Origin: an uncultured beta proteobacterium
GTDB taxonomy: Bacteria; Pseudomonadota; Gammaproteobacteria; Burkholderiales; Burkholderiaceae_C
Assembly (NCBI GenBank): GCA_903960915.1
Contig: CAJCCO010000109.1
Location: 1 to 64,000, forward strand
Direction of reading: 5' to 3'
Length of the DNA stretch: 64,000 nt
Shown in pieces: positions 16,630 to 25,125 of the stretch. The translations under genes and the position numbers were made by a program. The notes beneath the pieces are model-generated. The model was not told the origin of the DNA. It did no database searches and saw only the letters and a program-made list of their open reading frames with translations. Within the stretch, counting starts at the first letter, position 1; each line of letters begins with the position of its first letter.

Positions 16630-17571
16630 TCAGGCAGGGACCGGCGCCTGATACGCTTTTGGCAGGCTTTCTACGCTCTCTCCCGTTTTCACCCCAGCCA
16701 ACTTGCCCAACTTGCCCAGCTTATCCGCCTGGCGCTTGGCCGCGTGCACCGTGTTGTAAACCAGCATGGTGACGGTCATGGGGCCCACGCCGCCCGGTAC
16801 CGGGGTGATGTACGAGGCTTTTTGGCGCACGCCTTCAAAATCGACGTCGCCCACCAAGCGGCCATCTGGCAGGCGGTTGATACCCACGTCAATCACCACC
16901 GCGCCGGTACGCACCATTTCCTTTGTAATGAGGTTGGGCCGGCCAGCAGCCACCACCAGAATGTCCGCCAGAATGGTGAACTGGGCCAGGTCACGCGTCT
17001 TGGCGTGGCAAATACACACGGTGGCGTCTTGCTGCATCAGCATCAGCGCCATGGGCTTGCCCACAATGTTGCTGGCGCCCACCACCACCACGTTTTGCCC
17101 CTCGATACGAATGTTCTCGAACTCCAGCATTTTTTGCACCCCAAACGGGGTACAAGGCGGAAATACGGTGTCGCCCAGCACCAGGCCACCCACGTTGTAG
17201 AGGTGAAAACCGTCCACATCCTTGTCAATGGAGATGGCGCCCAGCACCCGGCGCACATCAAAATGCTTGGGCAGCGGCAGCTGCACCAAAATGCCGTGCA
17301 CCGTGGGGTCGGCGTTCAGGCGCTCAATTTCTGCTTCTACAACGGCGCCTTCCACCCCGGCCTCAAAGGCGTACACCGTAGAGCTCAGGCCCACCTCCGA
17401 GCAGGCCTTGATCTTGTTGGCCACATAGACTTTGGAGGCCGGGTCGTTGCCCACAATGATCACCGCCAGGCCTGGCGTGACGCCCCCGGCCTTGAGTGAA
17501 TCGCTGATGTCACGGCACTGCGCCCTGACCTGACGGGCCACGGCATGGCCATCGATAATTTTTGCAACCAT
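16630..17571 (-). CDS. folD: Bifunctional methylene-THF dehydrogenase/methenyl-THF cyclohydrolase
   Basis: A 313-residue FolD starting at MVAKIIDGHAVARQ; the ORF track adds 11 upstream residues. The catalytic Lys lies in YVANKIKACSEVGL. Other conserved blocks are ILVQLPLPKH, PCTPFGVQKML, the NADP site VVVVGASNIVGKPMA (usually GRSNIVGKP) and PVPGGVGPMTVTML. It oxidises 5,10-methylene-THF to formyl-THF, a natural partner for sarcosine oxidase. The C-terminus carries about 25-30 extra residues (DKLGKLGKLAGVKTGESVES region) beyond the usual roughly 285. It is divergent from the MttB-family gene. Confidence 0.96.
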   Translation of the reverse strand: MVAKIIDGHAVARQVRAQCRDISDSLKAGGVTPGLAVIIVGNDPASKVYVANKIKACSEVGLSSTVYAFEAGVEGAVVEAEIERLNADPTVHGILVQLPLPKHFDVRRVLGAISIDKDVDGFHLYNVGGLVLGDTVFPPCTPFGVQKMLEFENIRIEGQNVVVVGASNIVGKPMALMLMQQDATVCICHAKTRDLAQFTILADILVVAAGRPNLITKEMVRTGAVVIDVGINRLPDGRLVGDVDFEGVRQKASYITPVPGGVGPMTVTMLVYNTVHAAKRQADKLGKLGKLAGVKTGESVESLPKAYQAPVPA

Positions 17572-17856
17572 GGGGGTCCTGAAATGTGGGGGCTGTTGGC
17601 GCACTTTTGCGCCGAGCGAATGCTATGCCCCGGCGCTGCAGGGCAGGACCGCAGCACACGACTACGACCATTCCGCTTGCGACAAGCGCTCTGGGCCGAC
17701 AAGCAGCCGGCGCCGCGCCTGCAGCATGGTGTCTGGGGGATGACGTTGGGTAACAAGCGCGGGTCGCTTGCTGACTACCCGAGAGCCTGTGGCTTCACCA
17801 TACTGCAGCCTATACGGGGTTGATTCGTAACCCCCAGCACGATCTGGAGTCAAGTT
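17572..17856. promoter_or_regulatory. Divergent promoter region between folD and mttB-like gene
   Basis: The 285 bases between divergent genes contain two inverted repeats built from the same hexamers: CGCTTG-CGA-CAAGCG at 17674-17688 and CAAGCG-CGGGT-CGCTTG at 17754-17770. They could be operators for a shared regulator such as the GlxA/AraC-type protein at 25126-26100, but no site for that family is confirmed. The mttB-like ATG has GGAG at 17846-17849. Confidence 0.4.
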
Positions 17857-19452
17857 ATGAATGAGGCACTCACCCAAGTAGAAAACCCAGCAGAACAGGC
17901 ACCGCGCACCGGTCGCCGTGCTGGTGGTGGACGCGAGGCCAAGCGCGCCGCCCGCACTGCGCGCAGCGGCCAGTCCGTGCCTTACATCACCCGCAAAATT
18001 CCCTACTTTGAAGTGCTGGACGAAGAGGGTCTGCAAATCATCGAGCGCAACGCTGACACCATTCTGGAAGAAGTCGGTATCGACTTCCGCGACGATGCCG
18101 AGGCGCTGGACATCCTGCGCGCAGCGGGTGCCGACGTCAAAGGTGAGCGCGTTCGTTTCCCTCGCGGTTTGTGCCGCCAGTTGGTTCAGGCCACCGCCCC
18201 GCGTGAATTCACCCAGCATGCCCGCAACCCGGCGCACAACGTGGTCATTGGTGGCAAGAACACCGTGTTTGCCCCCGCTTACGGCTCGCCGTTTGTGCGC
18301 GACCTGGACAAGGGCCGCCGCTACGCCACCATTGAAGACTTTCAAAACTTCGTGAAGCTGGCTTACACGGCCCAGTCGCTGCACCATTCGGGCGGCACTA
18401 TTTGCGAGCCGGTTGACCTGCCAGTGAACAAACGCCACTTCGACATGGTGTATGCGCACATGAAATACAGCGACAAGCCCTTCATGGGCTCAGTCACCCA
18501 CCCCGACCGCGCCAAAGACACGGTAGAGATGACCAAGTTGCTGTTTGGCGACAACTACATGGACCCGTTGACCGGTCGCCCCAAGACCTGCGTCATCAAC
18601 CTGATCAACGCCAACTCGCCGATGACTTTCGACGAGACCATGCTGGGTGCCGCCAAGGTGTACGCCCGGGCCAACCAGGCCACCATCATCACGCCGTTCA
18701 TTCTGGCGGGTGCCATGTCGCCGGTCACCGTAGCCGGTACCGCCGCTCAAACCCTGGCTGAAGCGCTGGCTGGCATGGCGTTTGTGCAGCTGGTCAACCC
18801 CGGTGCGCCGGTGGTCATGGGCAGCTTTGCCTCCTCCATTTCCATGCAGTCTGGCGCGCCCACCTTTGGCACACCCGAGCCTGCGCTGGTCTTGTACGTG
18901 ATGGCTGCGCTGGCCCGCCGTCTGGGCGTGCCCTTCCGCTCCGGTGGCGGCTTGTGCGGCTCCAAAATTTCTGATGCCCAAGCGGCCTCCGAGTCGGCCA
19001 ACACCATGTTGCCCACCTGCTTGGGTGGCGTTAATTTTGTGTTGCACACCGCAGGTTGGCTCGAAGGCGGTTTGTCCATGGGCTATGAAAAGTTCATCAT
19101 GGACGTCGACCAGGCCGGCATGATGCACACCCTGCTCGCAGGCGTAGACATGAGCGAGAACGGTCAGGCCATGGACGCCATCCGCGAAGTCGGCCCCGGC
19201 AAGCACTTTCTGGGTTGCGCCCACACCCAGGCCAACTTCGAGAGTGCGTTCTACCGCTCCCCGATTACCGACAACAACAGCTATGAACAGTGGGAAGCCG
19301 AAGGCGCCCGCGACCTCACCTCACGCGCCAACGCCATGTGGAAGAAGCAGCTCTCCGAATACGAAGCACCGGCCATGGATGTCGCCACCGACGAGGCGAT
19401 TCTTGACTATGTGAGCCGGCGCAAGTCCTCGTTCCCTGACTCCAACGTCTGA
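17857..19452 (+). CDS. MttB-family (non-pyrrolysine) corrinoid methyltransferase, putative glycine betaine/quaternary amine demethylase
   Basis: A 531-residue member of the trimethylamine methyltransferase (MttB) superfamily. There is no in-frame amber codon, so it belongs to the non-pyrrolysine branch, whose characterised members demethylate glycine betaine (MtgB), proline betaine, carnitine or gamma-butyrobetaine and pass the methyl to a corrinoid protein. Visible family segments are YGSPFVRDLDKGRRYAT, SGGTICEPVDLP, GSVTHPDRAKDTVEM and VLYVMAALARRLGVPFRSGG. The N-terminal 40 residues are basic and Arg-rich. The gene stands alone on the plus strand, convergent with an ABC operon and divergent from folD. 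No corrinoid-binding protein gene is in the window. Function as betaine demethylase is inferred from the sox, folD and carnitine neighbours. Confidence 0.88.
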   Translation: MNEALTQVENPAEQAPRTGRRAGGGREAKRAARTARSGQSVPYITRKIPYFEVLDEEGLQIIERNADTILEEVGIDFRDDAEALDILRAAGADVKGERVRFPRGLCRQLVQATAPREFTQHARNPAHNVVIGGKNTVFAPAYGSPFVRDLDKGRRYATIEDFQNFVKLAYTAQSLHHSGGTICEPVDLPVNKRHFDMVYAHMKYSDKPFMGSVTHPDRAKDTVEMTKLLFGDNYMDPLTGRPKTCVINLINANSPMTFDETMLGAAKVYARANQATIITPFILAGAMSPVTVAGTAAQTLAEALAGMAFVQLVNPGAPVVMGSFASSISMQSGAPTFGTPEPALVLYVMAALARRLGVPFRSGGGLCGSKISDAQAASESANTMLPTCLGGVNFVLHTAGWLEGGLSMGYEKFIMDVDQAGMMHTLLAGVDMSENGQAMDAIREVGPGKHFLGCAHTQANFESAFYRSPITDNNSYEQWEAEGARDLTSRANAMWKKQLSEYEAPAMDVATDEAILDYVSRRKSSFPDSNV

Positions 19453-19466
19453 ACGCACACACCCAC

Positions 19467-19498
19467 AAAAAAGCCCTGTACGAACAGGGCTTTTTTTT
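19467..19498. terminator. Bidirectional rho-independent terminator
   Basis: AAGCCCTGT (19471-19479), loop ACGA and ACAGGGCTT (19484-19492) form a perfect nine-base stem flanked by an A-run and a T-run. It sits between the convergent mttB-like gene and the ABC ATPase gene and can serve both directions. Confidence 0.92.
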
Positions 19499-19538
19499 GC
19501 CTTGACTCGTTGAGAGCCAAGGCCGGAGTGCAGCGCCT

Positions 19539-21155
19539 TCAGGCGGTTGCGGCTTCGCGTTTGGCCAGCACGCCGTCCAGCCAGTCGCTGCGCATCACCG
19601 GCACCGCCGTGATGAGGCGCTCGGTGTAGGGGTGGTAAGGGCCTTCAAAAATGGTGTCGGTGTTCTCAAACGCCACAAACTCGCCCTTGAGCATGACCGC
19701 GGTGCGGTGGGCCACGCGGTGCACCACATCCAGGTCATGGGTGATGAGCACGTACGACAGACTCAACTCGGTTTGCAGGCGCCGCAGCAGCTTGAGAATT
19801 TCTTCTGCCACCAAGGGGTCGAGCGCCGAAGTGGGTTCGTCCAAAATGATCAGGTCCGGGTTGGCGGCCAGCGCACGGGCAATGCAAACGCGTTGCTTTT
19901 GTCCGCCAGACAACTCGCCGGGGCGACGGGTCAGGAAGTCTTCGGGCAGTTCCACCAGGGCCAACAATTCCTTGACGCGTTTGAGCGTCTCCTTGCGGCT
20001 GGCACCAAAATAAAACTGCACCGGCCGTCCAATGATTTCCAGCAAATTCTGGCGCGGGTTGATGGCCACGTCAGGGATTTGGTAAACCAACTGAATGCGG
20101 CGCTTGAGCTCTTTGTCACGCGCTTTCAAGGCCGCTGGCAACACTTTGCCCTGGAACACAATCTCGCCGCTACGGGAAGGCAACAGGCCGGTGACGATAC
20201 GCGCCAGGGTGGATTTACCCGAGCCCGACTCGCCCACAACCGCCACTGTCTCGCCACGGCGCACGTCCAGGGACACGCCCTTGACGACATGAAAATCACC
20301 GTAATACGCATGGATGTTCTTGAGGGACAAAACGGTCTCGTTCTTGACGGTACCTTGCACAGCACGCTCACTGGCTGCCGCACCGCGCACCGCCACCAGA
20401 CGGGCGGTGTAGTCTTGCGCCGCATTGTGCAGAATTTGGTCAGTCAGGCCCTCTTCCACTTCCTTGCCATGGCGCAGCACCTTGATACGGTCGGCCACCT
20501 GCGCCACCACCGCCAGGTCATGGGTGATGTAAATAGCGGCGGTGCCGTACTCCTTGATCAAAGACTTCAGCAGAATCAGCACCTCAATCTGGGTGGTGAC
20601 GTCGAGTGCCGTGGTGGGCTCATCAAGCACCAGCACATCAGGCCGGCATGACATGGCCATGGCGGCCATGGCACGCTGCAACTGGCCGCCAGAAGCCTGG
20701 TGCGGGTATCGGGCGCCAAAGCTGTCGGGATCGGGCAGGTCCAAGGAGCGGAACAACTGCCGCGCCCAGGCTTCTGCCTCGGTGCGCGTCATCAGTTTGT
20801 GAATCAGCGGGGCTTCACAGACCTGGTCCATCAAGGTATGGGCCGGGTTGAAGGCCGCTGCCGCCGACTGGGCAATGTAGGCAATGCGCTTGCCGCGCAC
20901 ACTGCGTCGGCCTTCAGCATCGAGGGCGCGAATGTTGGTGCCGCCCAAAACAACCTCGCCCTCAGCAATGTGCACCCCGGCGCGGGCGTAGCACAGGCTG
21001 GACAGGCCAATAGTGGATTTACCCGCGCCGCTCTCGCCAATGAGACCAAGCACCTCACCTTGCCTGAGTTGCAGGCTCACGTTGTCCACAATCAGCAGGC
21101 CAGAGACACTTTCGAGGCGCAAGCCTTTGATTTCAAGAATGATGGGTTCTTTCAT
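19539..21155 (-). CDS. ABC transporter ATP-binding protein, fused double ATPase (DppD-DppF type)
   Basis: A 538-residue protein carrying two ABC ATPase domains of the peptide/nickel/opine importer family. The first has Walker A GESGAGKST (about 38-46), signature ASGGQLQRA and Walker B VLVLDEPTTALD. The second has Walker A GESGSGKST, signature LSGGQKQRVCIARALA and Walker B LIILDEPTSALD. It energises uptake with the two permeases directly upstream (stop of the first permease 15 bases away) and the substrate-binding protein at 23185-24759. Context with betaine and carnitine catabolism suggests a quaternary amine or related substrate, but this ABC family mostly imports peptides or opines, so the cargo is open. 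Confidence 0.93.
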   Translation of the reverse strand: MKEPIILEIKGLRLESVSGLLIVDNVSLQLRQGEVLGLIGESGAGKSTIGLSSLCYARAGVHIAEGEVVLGGTNIRALDAEGRRSVRGKRIAYIAQSAAAAFNPAHTLMDQVCEAPLIHKLMTRTEAEAWARQLFRSLDLPDPDSFGARYPHQASGGQLQRAMAAMAMSCRPDVLVLDEPTTALDVTTQIEVLILLKSLIKEYGTAAIYITHDLAVVAQVADRIKVLRHGKEVEEGLTDQILHNAAQDYTARLVAVRGAAASERAVQGTVKNETVLSLKNIHAYYGDFHVVKGVSLDVRRGETVAVVGESGSGKSTLARIVTGLLPSRSGEIVFQGKVLPAALKARDKELKRRIQLVYQIPDVAINPRQNLLEIIGRPVQFYFGASRKETLKRVKELLALVELPEDFLTRRPGELSGGQKQRVCIARALAANPDLIILDEPTSALDPLVAEEILKLLRRLQTELSLSYVLITHDLDVVHRVAHRTAVMLKGEFVAFENTDTIFEGPYHPYTERLITAVPVMRSDWLDGVLAKREAATA

Positions 21156-21170
21156 GCTGTCGCTTTCTTC

Positions 21171-22010
21171 TTACAGTTCGGCCTGCGCGCCGGAGGGGCG
21201 GGCATCGATGGACAACATCCAGTCCACCACCAGATTGATCGACACCGTCAACAGCGCAATGGCTGTCGCGGGGTAGATGGGTGCCATCATGCCGAAGTTG
21301 ATGGCGGCGGCGTTCTCACGCACCATACCGCCCAGGTCGGCATAGGGTGGCTGAATACCCAGGCCCAAAAATGACAGACCGGCAATGAAGAGGAAGTTGA
21401 AACAAAAGCGCAGCCCGAATTCAGACACCAGGGGTGCCCAGGCATTGGGCAGAATCTCACGGCGAATCACCCACCACAGGCCTTCACCGCGCAGACGCGC
21501 GGCCTCGACATATTCCAGCACCGAGAGGTTCATGCCCAAGGCCCGCGCCAAGCGGAACACGCGGGTGGAGTCGAGGACGGCAATGGTCAAGATCAGCACC
21601 GGAATGCTAGAGCCAAACACGCCCAAAATAATCAGCGCAAAGATCAGGCTGGGAATAGACAACATCACATCCACCAGCCGGGTGAAGAAAATATCCACCC
21701 AACCGCCCACCACCGAACTGGTAAAGCCCAGCACGATGCCAATGAAGAACGACAGGGTGGTAATAGCCAAAGCCACCCCAATGGTCATGCGCGAGCCGTA
21801 CATCATGCGCGTGAGCATGTCACGGCCAATTTGGTCAGCGCCCAGCCAGAGTTTGGCTGAGGGCAAGTCCCAGGTTCCGCCTACATTGGCAGACTCGGCG
21901 TAAGGCGCCAACCAGGGGGTCAGCAGGGAGACCAGAATGAAAATAGCCACCACGGTCAGGCCGAAAGCGGCTGACAGGGTCAGTTTTTGCCCAAAAAGTT
22001 TCATGTGCAC
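21171..22010 (-). CDS. ABC transporter permease (DppC/OppC type)
   Basis: A 279-residue inner-membrane permease of the peptide/nickel family. It has an N-terminal membrane segment (about 12-35), a periplasmic loop with WLGADQIGRDMLTRMMYGSR, several further membrane segments and the cytoplasmic EAA-like loop (EAARLRGEGLWWVIRREILP) that contacts the ATPase. MKLFGQKLTL at the third residue is an equally good start. It is the second permease, 21 bases after the first, and forms the channel with it. Confidence 0.93.
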   Translation of the reverse strand: MHMKLFGQKLTLSAAFGLTVVAIFILVSLLTPWLAPYAESANVGGTWDLPSAKLWLGADQIGRDMLTRMMYGSRMTIGVALAITTLSFFIGIVLGFTSSVVGGWVDIFFTRLVDVMLSIPSLIFALIILGVFGSSIPVLILTIAVLDSTRVFRLARALGMNLSVLEYVEAARLRGEGLWWVIRREILPNAWAPLVSEFGLRFCFNFLFIAGLSFLGLGIQPPYADLGGMVRENAAAINFGMMAPIYPATAIALLTVSINLVVDWMLSIDARPSGAQAEL

Positions 22011-22031
22011 TTCTTTCTAAACGAGGATGCG

Positions 22032-22979
22032 TCAGGACCGGTGCCGAAGCCGCGGATTGACCAAAATAACCAGGACATCAGCCAGGGTGTTGAGAAACAC
22101 AAACACCAAAGCGAACACCAGACCACAGGCCTGAATCACCGGCACATCACGTTTGGAAACCGCATCAACCATCAATTGCCCGAGCCCCGGGTACACAAAC
22201 ACCGACTCGATCACCACCACGCCCACCACCAGATAAGCCATGTTCATGGCCACAATGGTGATGATGGGCGCCGCCGCATTGGGCAGCGCATGGCGGGTAA
22301 TGACCCGGTTGCGTTTGGCGCCCTTGAGGAAAGCCATTTCAATATAGGCCGTGGACATCACCGACAACACCGAACTGCGCGTCATGCGCTGCATGTGGGC
22401 GGCCACCAGCAAGGTGAGCGTGATGGCGGGCAGGGTTGACTGGTAAATCCGCTCTGAAAAAGGCATGCTGGGAAACACGGTGGACAACGAGGGGAACCAG
22501 GGAAAGTTGACCGCCAGGAGAATGATCAACAGGTAGCCAATGAAAAATTCAGGCAGAGAGATGGCCACAAGCGTCACGACGTTGGCCAACCGGTCTGAGA
22601 TTTTGCCTTCGTTGATGGCCGAAAAAATGCCGAGACCCACGGCCAGGGGAATGGCAATCAGCGCGGCATAACCGGCCAAAAAAAGCGTGTTGGACAAACG
22701 TGGAATGACTTCATTCACGATGTCGCGCTTGTTGGTCATGGCCACACCAAGGTCGCCTTGCAAGGCAGCCACCAGCCAATTCCAATACCTCAGGTGGGCC
22801 GGAACATCCAGGCCAAGCTCGCGGCGGTAAATAACCAGTGCCTCGGGCGTAGCGCCTTGACCCAGGACGGCAGAGGCCACATCACCGGGGAGAATTTGGG
22901 TGCATACAAAGATGAGCAGTGAAACTGCAAAAAGTGTCAGAACGCCCAATAACAGGCGTTGAATGATGAGTTTTCCCAT
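22032..22979 (-). CDS. ABC transporter permease (DppB/OppB type)
   Basis: A 315-residue inner-membrane permease. It begins with the typical MGKLIIQRLLLGVLTLFAVSLL first membrane segment, followed by the large periplasmic loop, and carries the EAA-like loop around STAYIEMAFLKGAKRNRVI. It is the first permease gene downstream of the substrate-binding protein gene, from which it is separated by a 205-base gap holding a strong hairpin. Confidence 0.94.
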   Translation of the reverse strand: MGKLIIQRLLLGVLTLFAVSLLIFVCTQILPGDVASAVLGQGATPEALVIYRRELGLDVPAHLRYWNWLVAALQGDLGVAMTNKRDIVNEVIPRLSNTLFLAGYAALIAIPLAVGLGIFSAINEGKISDRLANVVTLVAISLPEFFIGYLLIILLAVNFPWFPSLSTVFPSMPFSERIYQSTLPAITLTLLVAAHMQRMTRSSVLSVMSTAYIEMAFLKGAKRNRVITRHALPNAAAPIITIVAMNMAYLVVGVVVIESVFVYPGLGQLMVDAVSKRDVPVIQACGLVFALVFVFLNTLADVLVILVNPRLRHRS

Positions 22980-23071
22980 ATATCTTTTTATAAATAGTGC
23001 ACCAAAGAGAGACGGAAGGTCTGGGCCAACAACTCCTACGCATGATCAGTGCCAAAAAGCTGTTGAATTAA

Positions 23072-23106
23072 AAATGGGGCGGGAATTCCCGCCCCATCCT
23101 TTTTAA
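23072..23106 (-). terminator. Hairpin terminator/attenuator between binding-protein and permease genes
   Basis: ATGGGGCGGG (23074-23083), AATT and CCCGCCCCAT (23088-23097) form a perfect ten-base GC-rich stem. On the minus strand it is followed by TTTTTAATTC, a terminator-like tail. The hairpin probably lets the binding protein be made in excess over the membrane components, either by partial termination or by protecting the 3' end of the upstream mRNA. Confidence 0.85.
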
Positions 23107-23184
23107 ATACCGTGAACGTCTGGAGGGTAAGGCCAAGGGCAGGCTAAAGCCACCCTTGCTTACCACCCAGACATACAACGCTAA

Positions 23185-24759
23185 TTAGGCAAACCAGCCT
23201 TTTTCAGCGATACGGCCGTCACCCAGGTCGTAGCGGCCAGAAGGTGTCAAACCTTGCAGCTTGGTCACGTGTGCATCCAGGTAATCCTGCACTGCAAAGT
23301 TGACCATGCCTGAAGTTTGGGCAATCAGTTCCTGGCATCGTGCATACATCTGGGCACGTTTAGTTTGATCCAGCTCAACGCGAGCACCGACCAGCAGTTT
23401 GCTGAATTCGTCATTCACAAAGTGCGTGTCGTTCCATGGATTGCCCAAGCCGCCACCAAATGTGCTGGTCAACTGGTTATCAATGGTAGGACGGTTGCCC
23501 CAGTACACGGCACAGAATGGCACTTTGAGCCAGACGTTGTCCCAGTAGCCATCGCCAGACACGCGCTTCAGGTCCATCTTGATACCGGCTTGAGCCAACG
23601 ATTCCTGGAAGATCTGACCAGAGTCAGTAGCACCCGAGAACGCACCTTCAGACACTTGCAGCTCGATTGCCGCAGTGATGTTGGCCTTCTTGTAATGGAA
23701 CTTGGCTTTGTCTGGATCGTAGGCATTGACCTTTTGCTTGGTATCGAAATACTTCATGCGAGGGCCGACATTGTGGTCATTACCCACGGTTGCGTAGCCA
23801 GAGAAAACGTTTTCCACAATTTTCTTACGGTCGATACCATGCTTCAAAGCCAGCATCAGATCCTGGTTTTTGTACGGATCTTTGTCGGTATGCGCGACGA
23901 AGGCGTAGCGGTTACCCATACCTGGCGTACGAGCGACCTTCAGGGCACTGTTCTTGGCCAGCAATCCGGCAGTCTTTGGATCCACGCGGTTGATGACGTC
24001 GACTTGGCCAGTCACCAAGGCTTGGGTGCGGGCAGCACGGTCGCCGATGTAGCGCACTTCGATGCGGTCGAAGTTGCCACGGTTGGGCTTCCAGTAGTTG
24101 CCGGGCTTGCGCTTGAAGGTGGCACGCACGCCAGGCTGGAACTCTTCGAGCACGAAGGCGCCGGTACCGTCAGGCTTGGCCCAGTCTTTGAAGCCGTTTG
24201 GCACCACGATGATGTGGTAGTCGCTCAGGTTGTAAGGCAAGTCAACGTTGCCGTTCTTCATGAGAATCTGAATCTGGGTGGCGGAGATTTTTTTGATCTC
24301 GGTGATGTCAGCCAGCAGCGCTTTGGCAGGTGACTTGGACTCGCCGCGGTGCATGTTGAGGGAGTAGATCACGTCATCAGCATCCAGCGTTTTGCCAGAA
24401 GTGAAGGTGATGCCTTTACGGACGTTGAAGGTCCAGTCGGCAGCGCCAGGTTTGGCTGTCCAGCTCTCAAACAGTTCGCCGGTAGCGTCGCCGTTGTCAG
24501 CCACTTCAACCAAGTTGTTCCACAACATCAAGCTCATGCCGATTGGGATGGAGTCAGCGTAGGTCAGTGGGTCCAGGCTGTCGGAGGCAGAACCGCCTTC
24601 AAGCCCCATGCGCAGGGTGCCGCCCTTTTTTGGTGCGCCTTGTGCCATGGCAGGCATGGCACCGAAAACGGAAGACAAGCCCAGTGCCGAAGCGCCTGCG
24701 ATGATCTGACGACGGTCCAAAACAAGACCTGACTCAGATTTGGTTTCGATATTTGCCAT
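23185..24759 (-). CDS. ABC transporter substrate-binding protein, family 5 (peptide/opine type)
   Basis: A 524-residue periplasmic solute-binding protein of the SBP_bac_5 family. The start is MANIETKSESG at 24759, preceded by GGAG; the track's 17 extra residues are doubtful. Residues about 16-42 look like a Tat-type signal (DRRQIIAGASALGLSSVFG, cleavage near AMAQG). Family segments include GGTLRMGLEGG at the mature N-terminus and GTGAFVLEEFQPG. Its ligand is unknown: family 5 binds peptides, opines, nickel and other small solutes. The location next to an MttB-family gene and a GlxA-type regulator suggests a betaine-related compound. Confidence 0.93.
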   Translation of the reverse strand: MANIETKSESGLVLDRRQIIAGASALGLSSVFGAMPAMAQGAPKKGGTLRMGLEGGSASDSLDPLTYADSIPIGMSLMLWNNLVEVADNGDATGELFESWTAKPGAADWTFNVRKGITFTSGKTLDADDVIYSLNMHRGESKSPAKALLADITEIKKISATQIQILMKNGNVDLPYNLSDYHIIVVPNGFKDWAKPDGTGAFVLEEFQPGVRATFKRKPGNYWKPNRGNFDRIEVRYIGDRAARTQALVTGQVDVINRVDPKTAGLLAKNSALKVARTPGMGNRYAFVAHTDKDPYKNQDLMLALKHGIDRKKIVENVFSGYATVGNDHNVGPRMKYFDTKQKVNAYDPDKAKFHYKKANITAAIELQVSEGAFSGATDSGQIFQESLAQAGIKMDLKRVSGDGYWDNVWLKVPFCAVYWGNRPTIDNQLTSTFGGGLGNPWNDTHFVNDEFSKLLVGARVELDQTKRAQMYARCQELIAQTSGMVNFAVQDYLDAHVTKLQGLTPSGRYDLGDGRIAEKGWFA

Positions 24760-25125
24760 TTGTCTAAAACTCCATAAAGGTCGATAAACATATCCCAGGC
24801 AGTACAACACTGCATGAAGGAACTGGGTGTTAGCCCGAGGGCAATAAGCCTTGCACTCGTGACTGATATTAACGGACTATTTGAGCCTTCGGGTATACAG
24901 ATATTCCCTTATACAAAACGGTGCGTGCACGAGGGGCGTCATTTACTGACAATGAAAGAACAGCAAAATCAGCCGTCAAAGTCGCTAACTGATCACTTTA
25001 AGTCGTCTTTATCTCTAGGTTTGCGCATGCAGGTGCTAAGCGCTTAATTTTTCACCCAAGCGGCTGAAATGGGCCTCAACGGTTACCCATTTTTCAGAAC
25101 CCGTCGCCCACGGTTGTGATTTGCT
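24760..25125. other. Intergenic region, presumed promoter of the ABC importer
   Basis: The 366 bases between the regulator gene (stop 25126) and the binding-protein gene (start 24759) hold no supported gene. The short ORF at 24814-25047 has no recognisable features. The region is more AT-rich than the flanks and should contain the promoter of the importer operon. No palindrome strong enough to name as an operator was seen. Confidence 0.5.

Noticed and set aside
17857-19452. Pyrrolysine in the MttB-family protein
   Set aside because: The frame has no internal TAG, so the protein belongs to the non-pyrrolysine branch.
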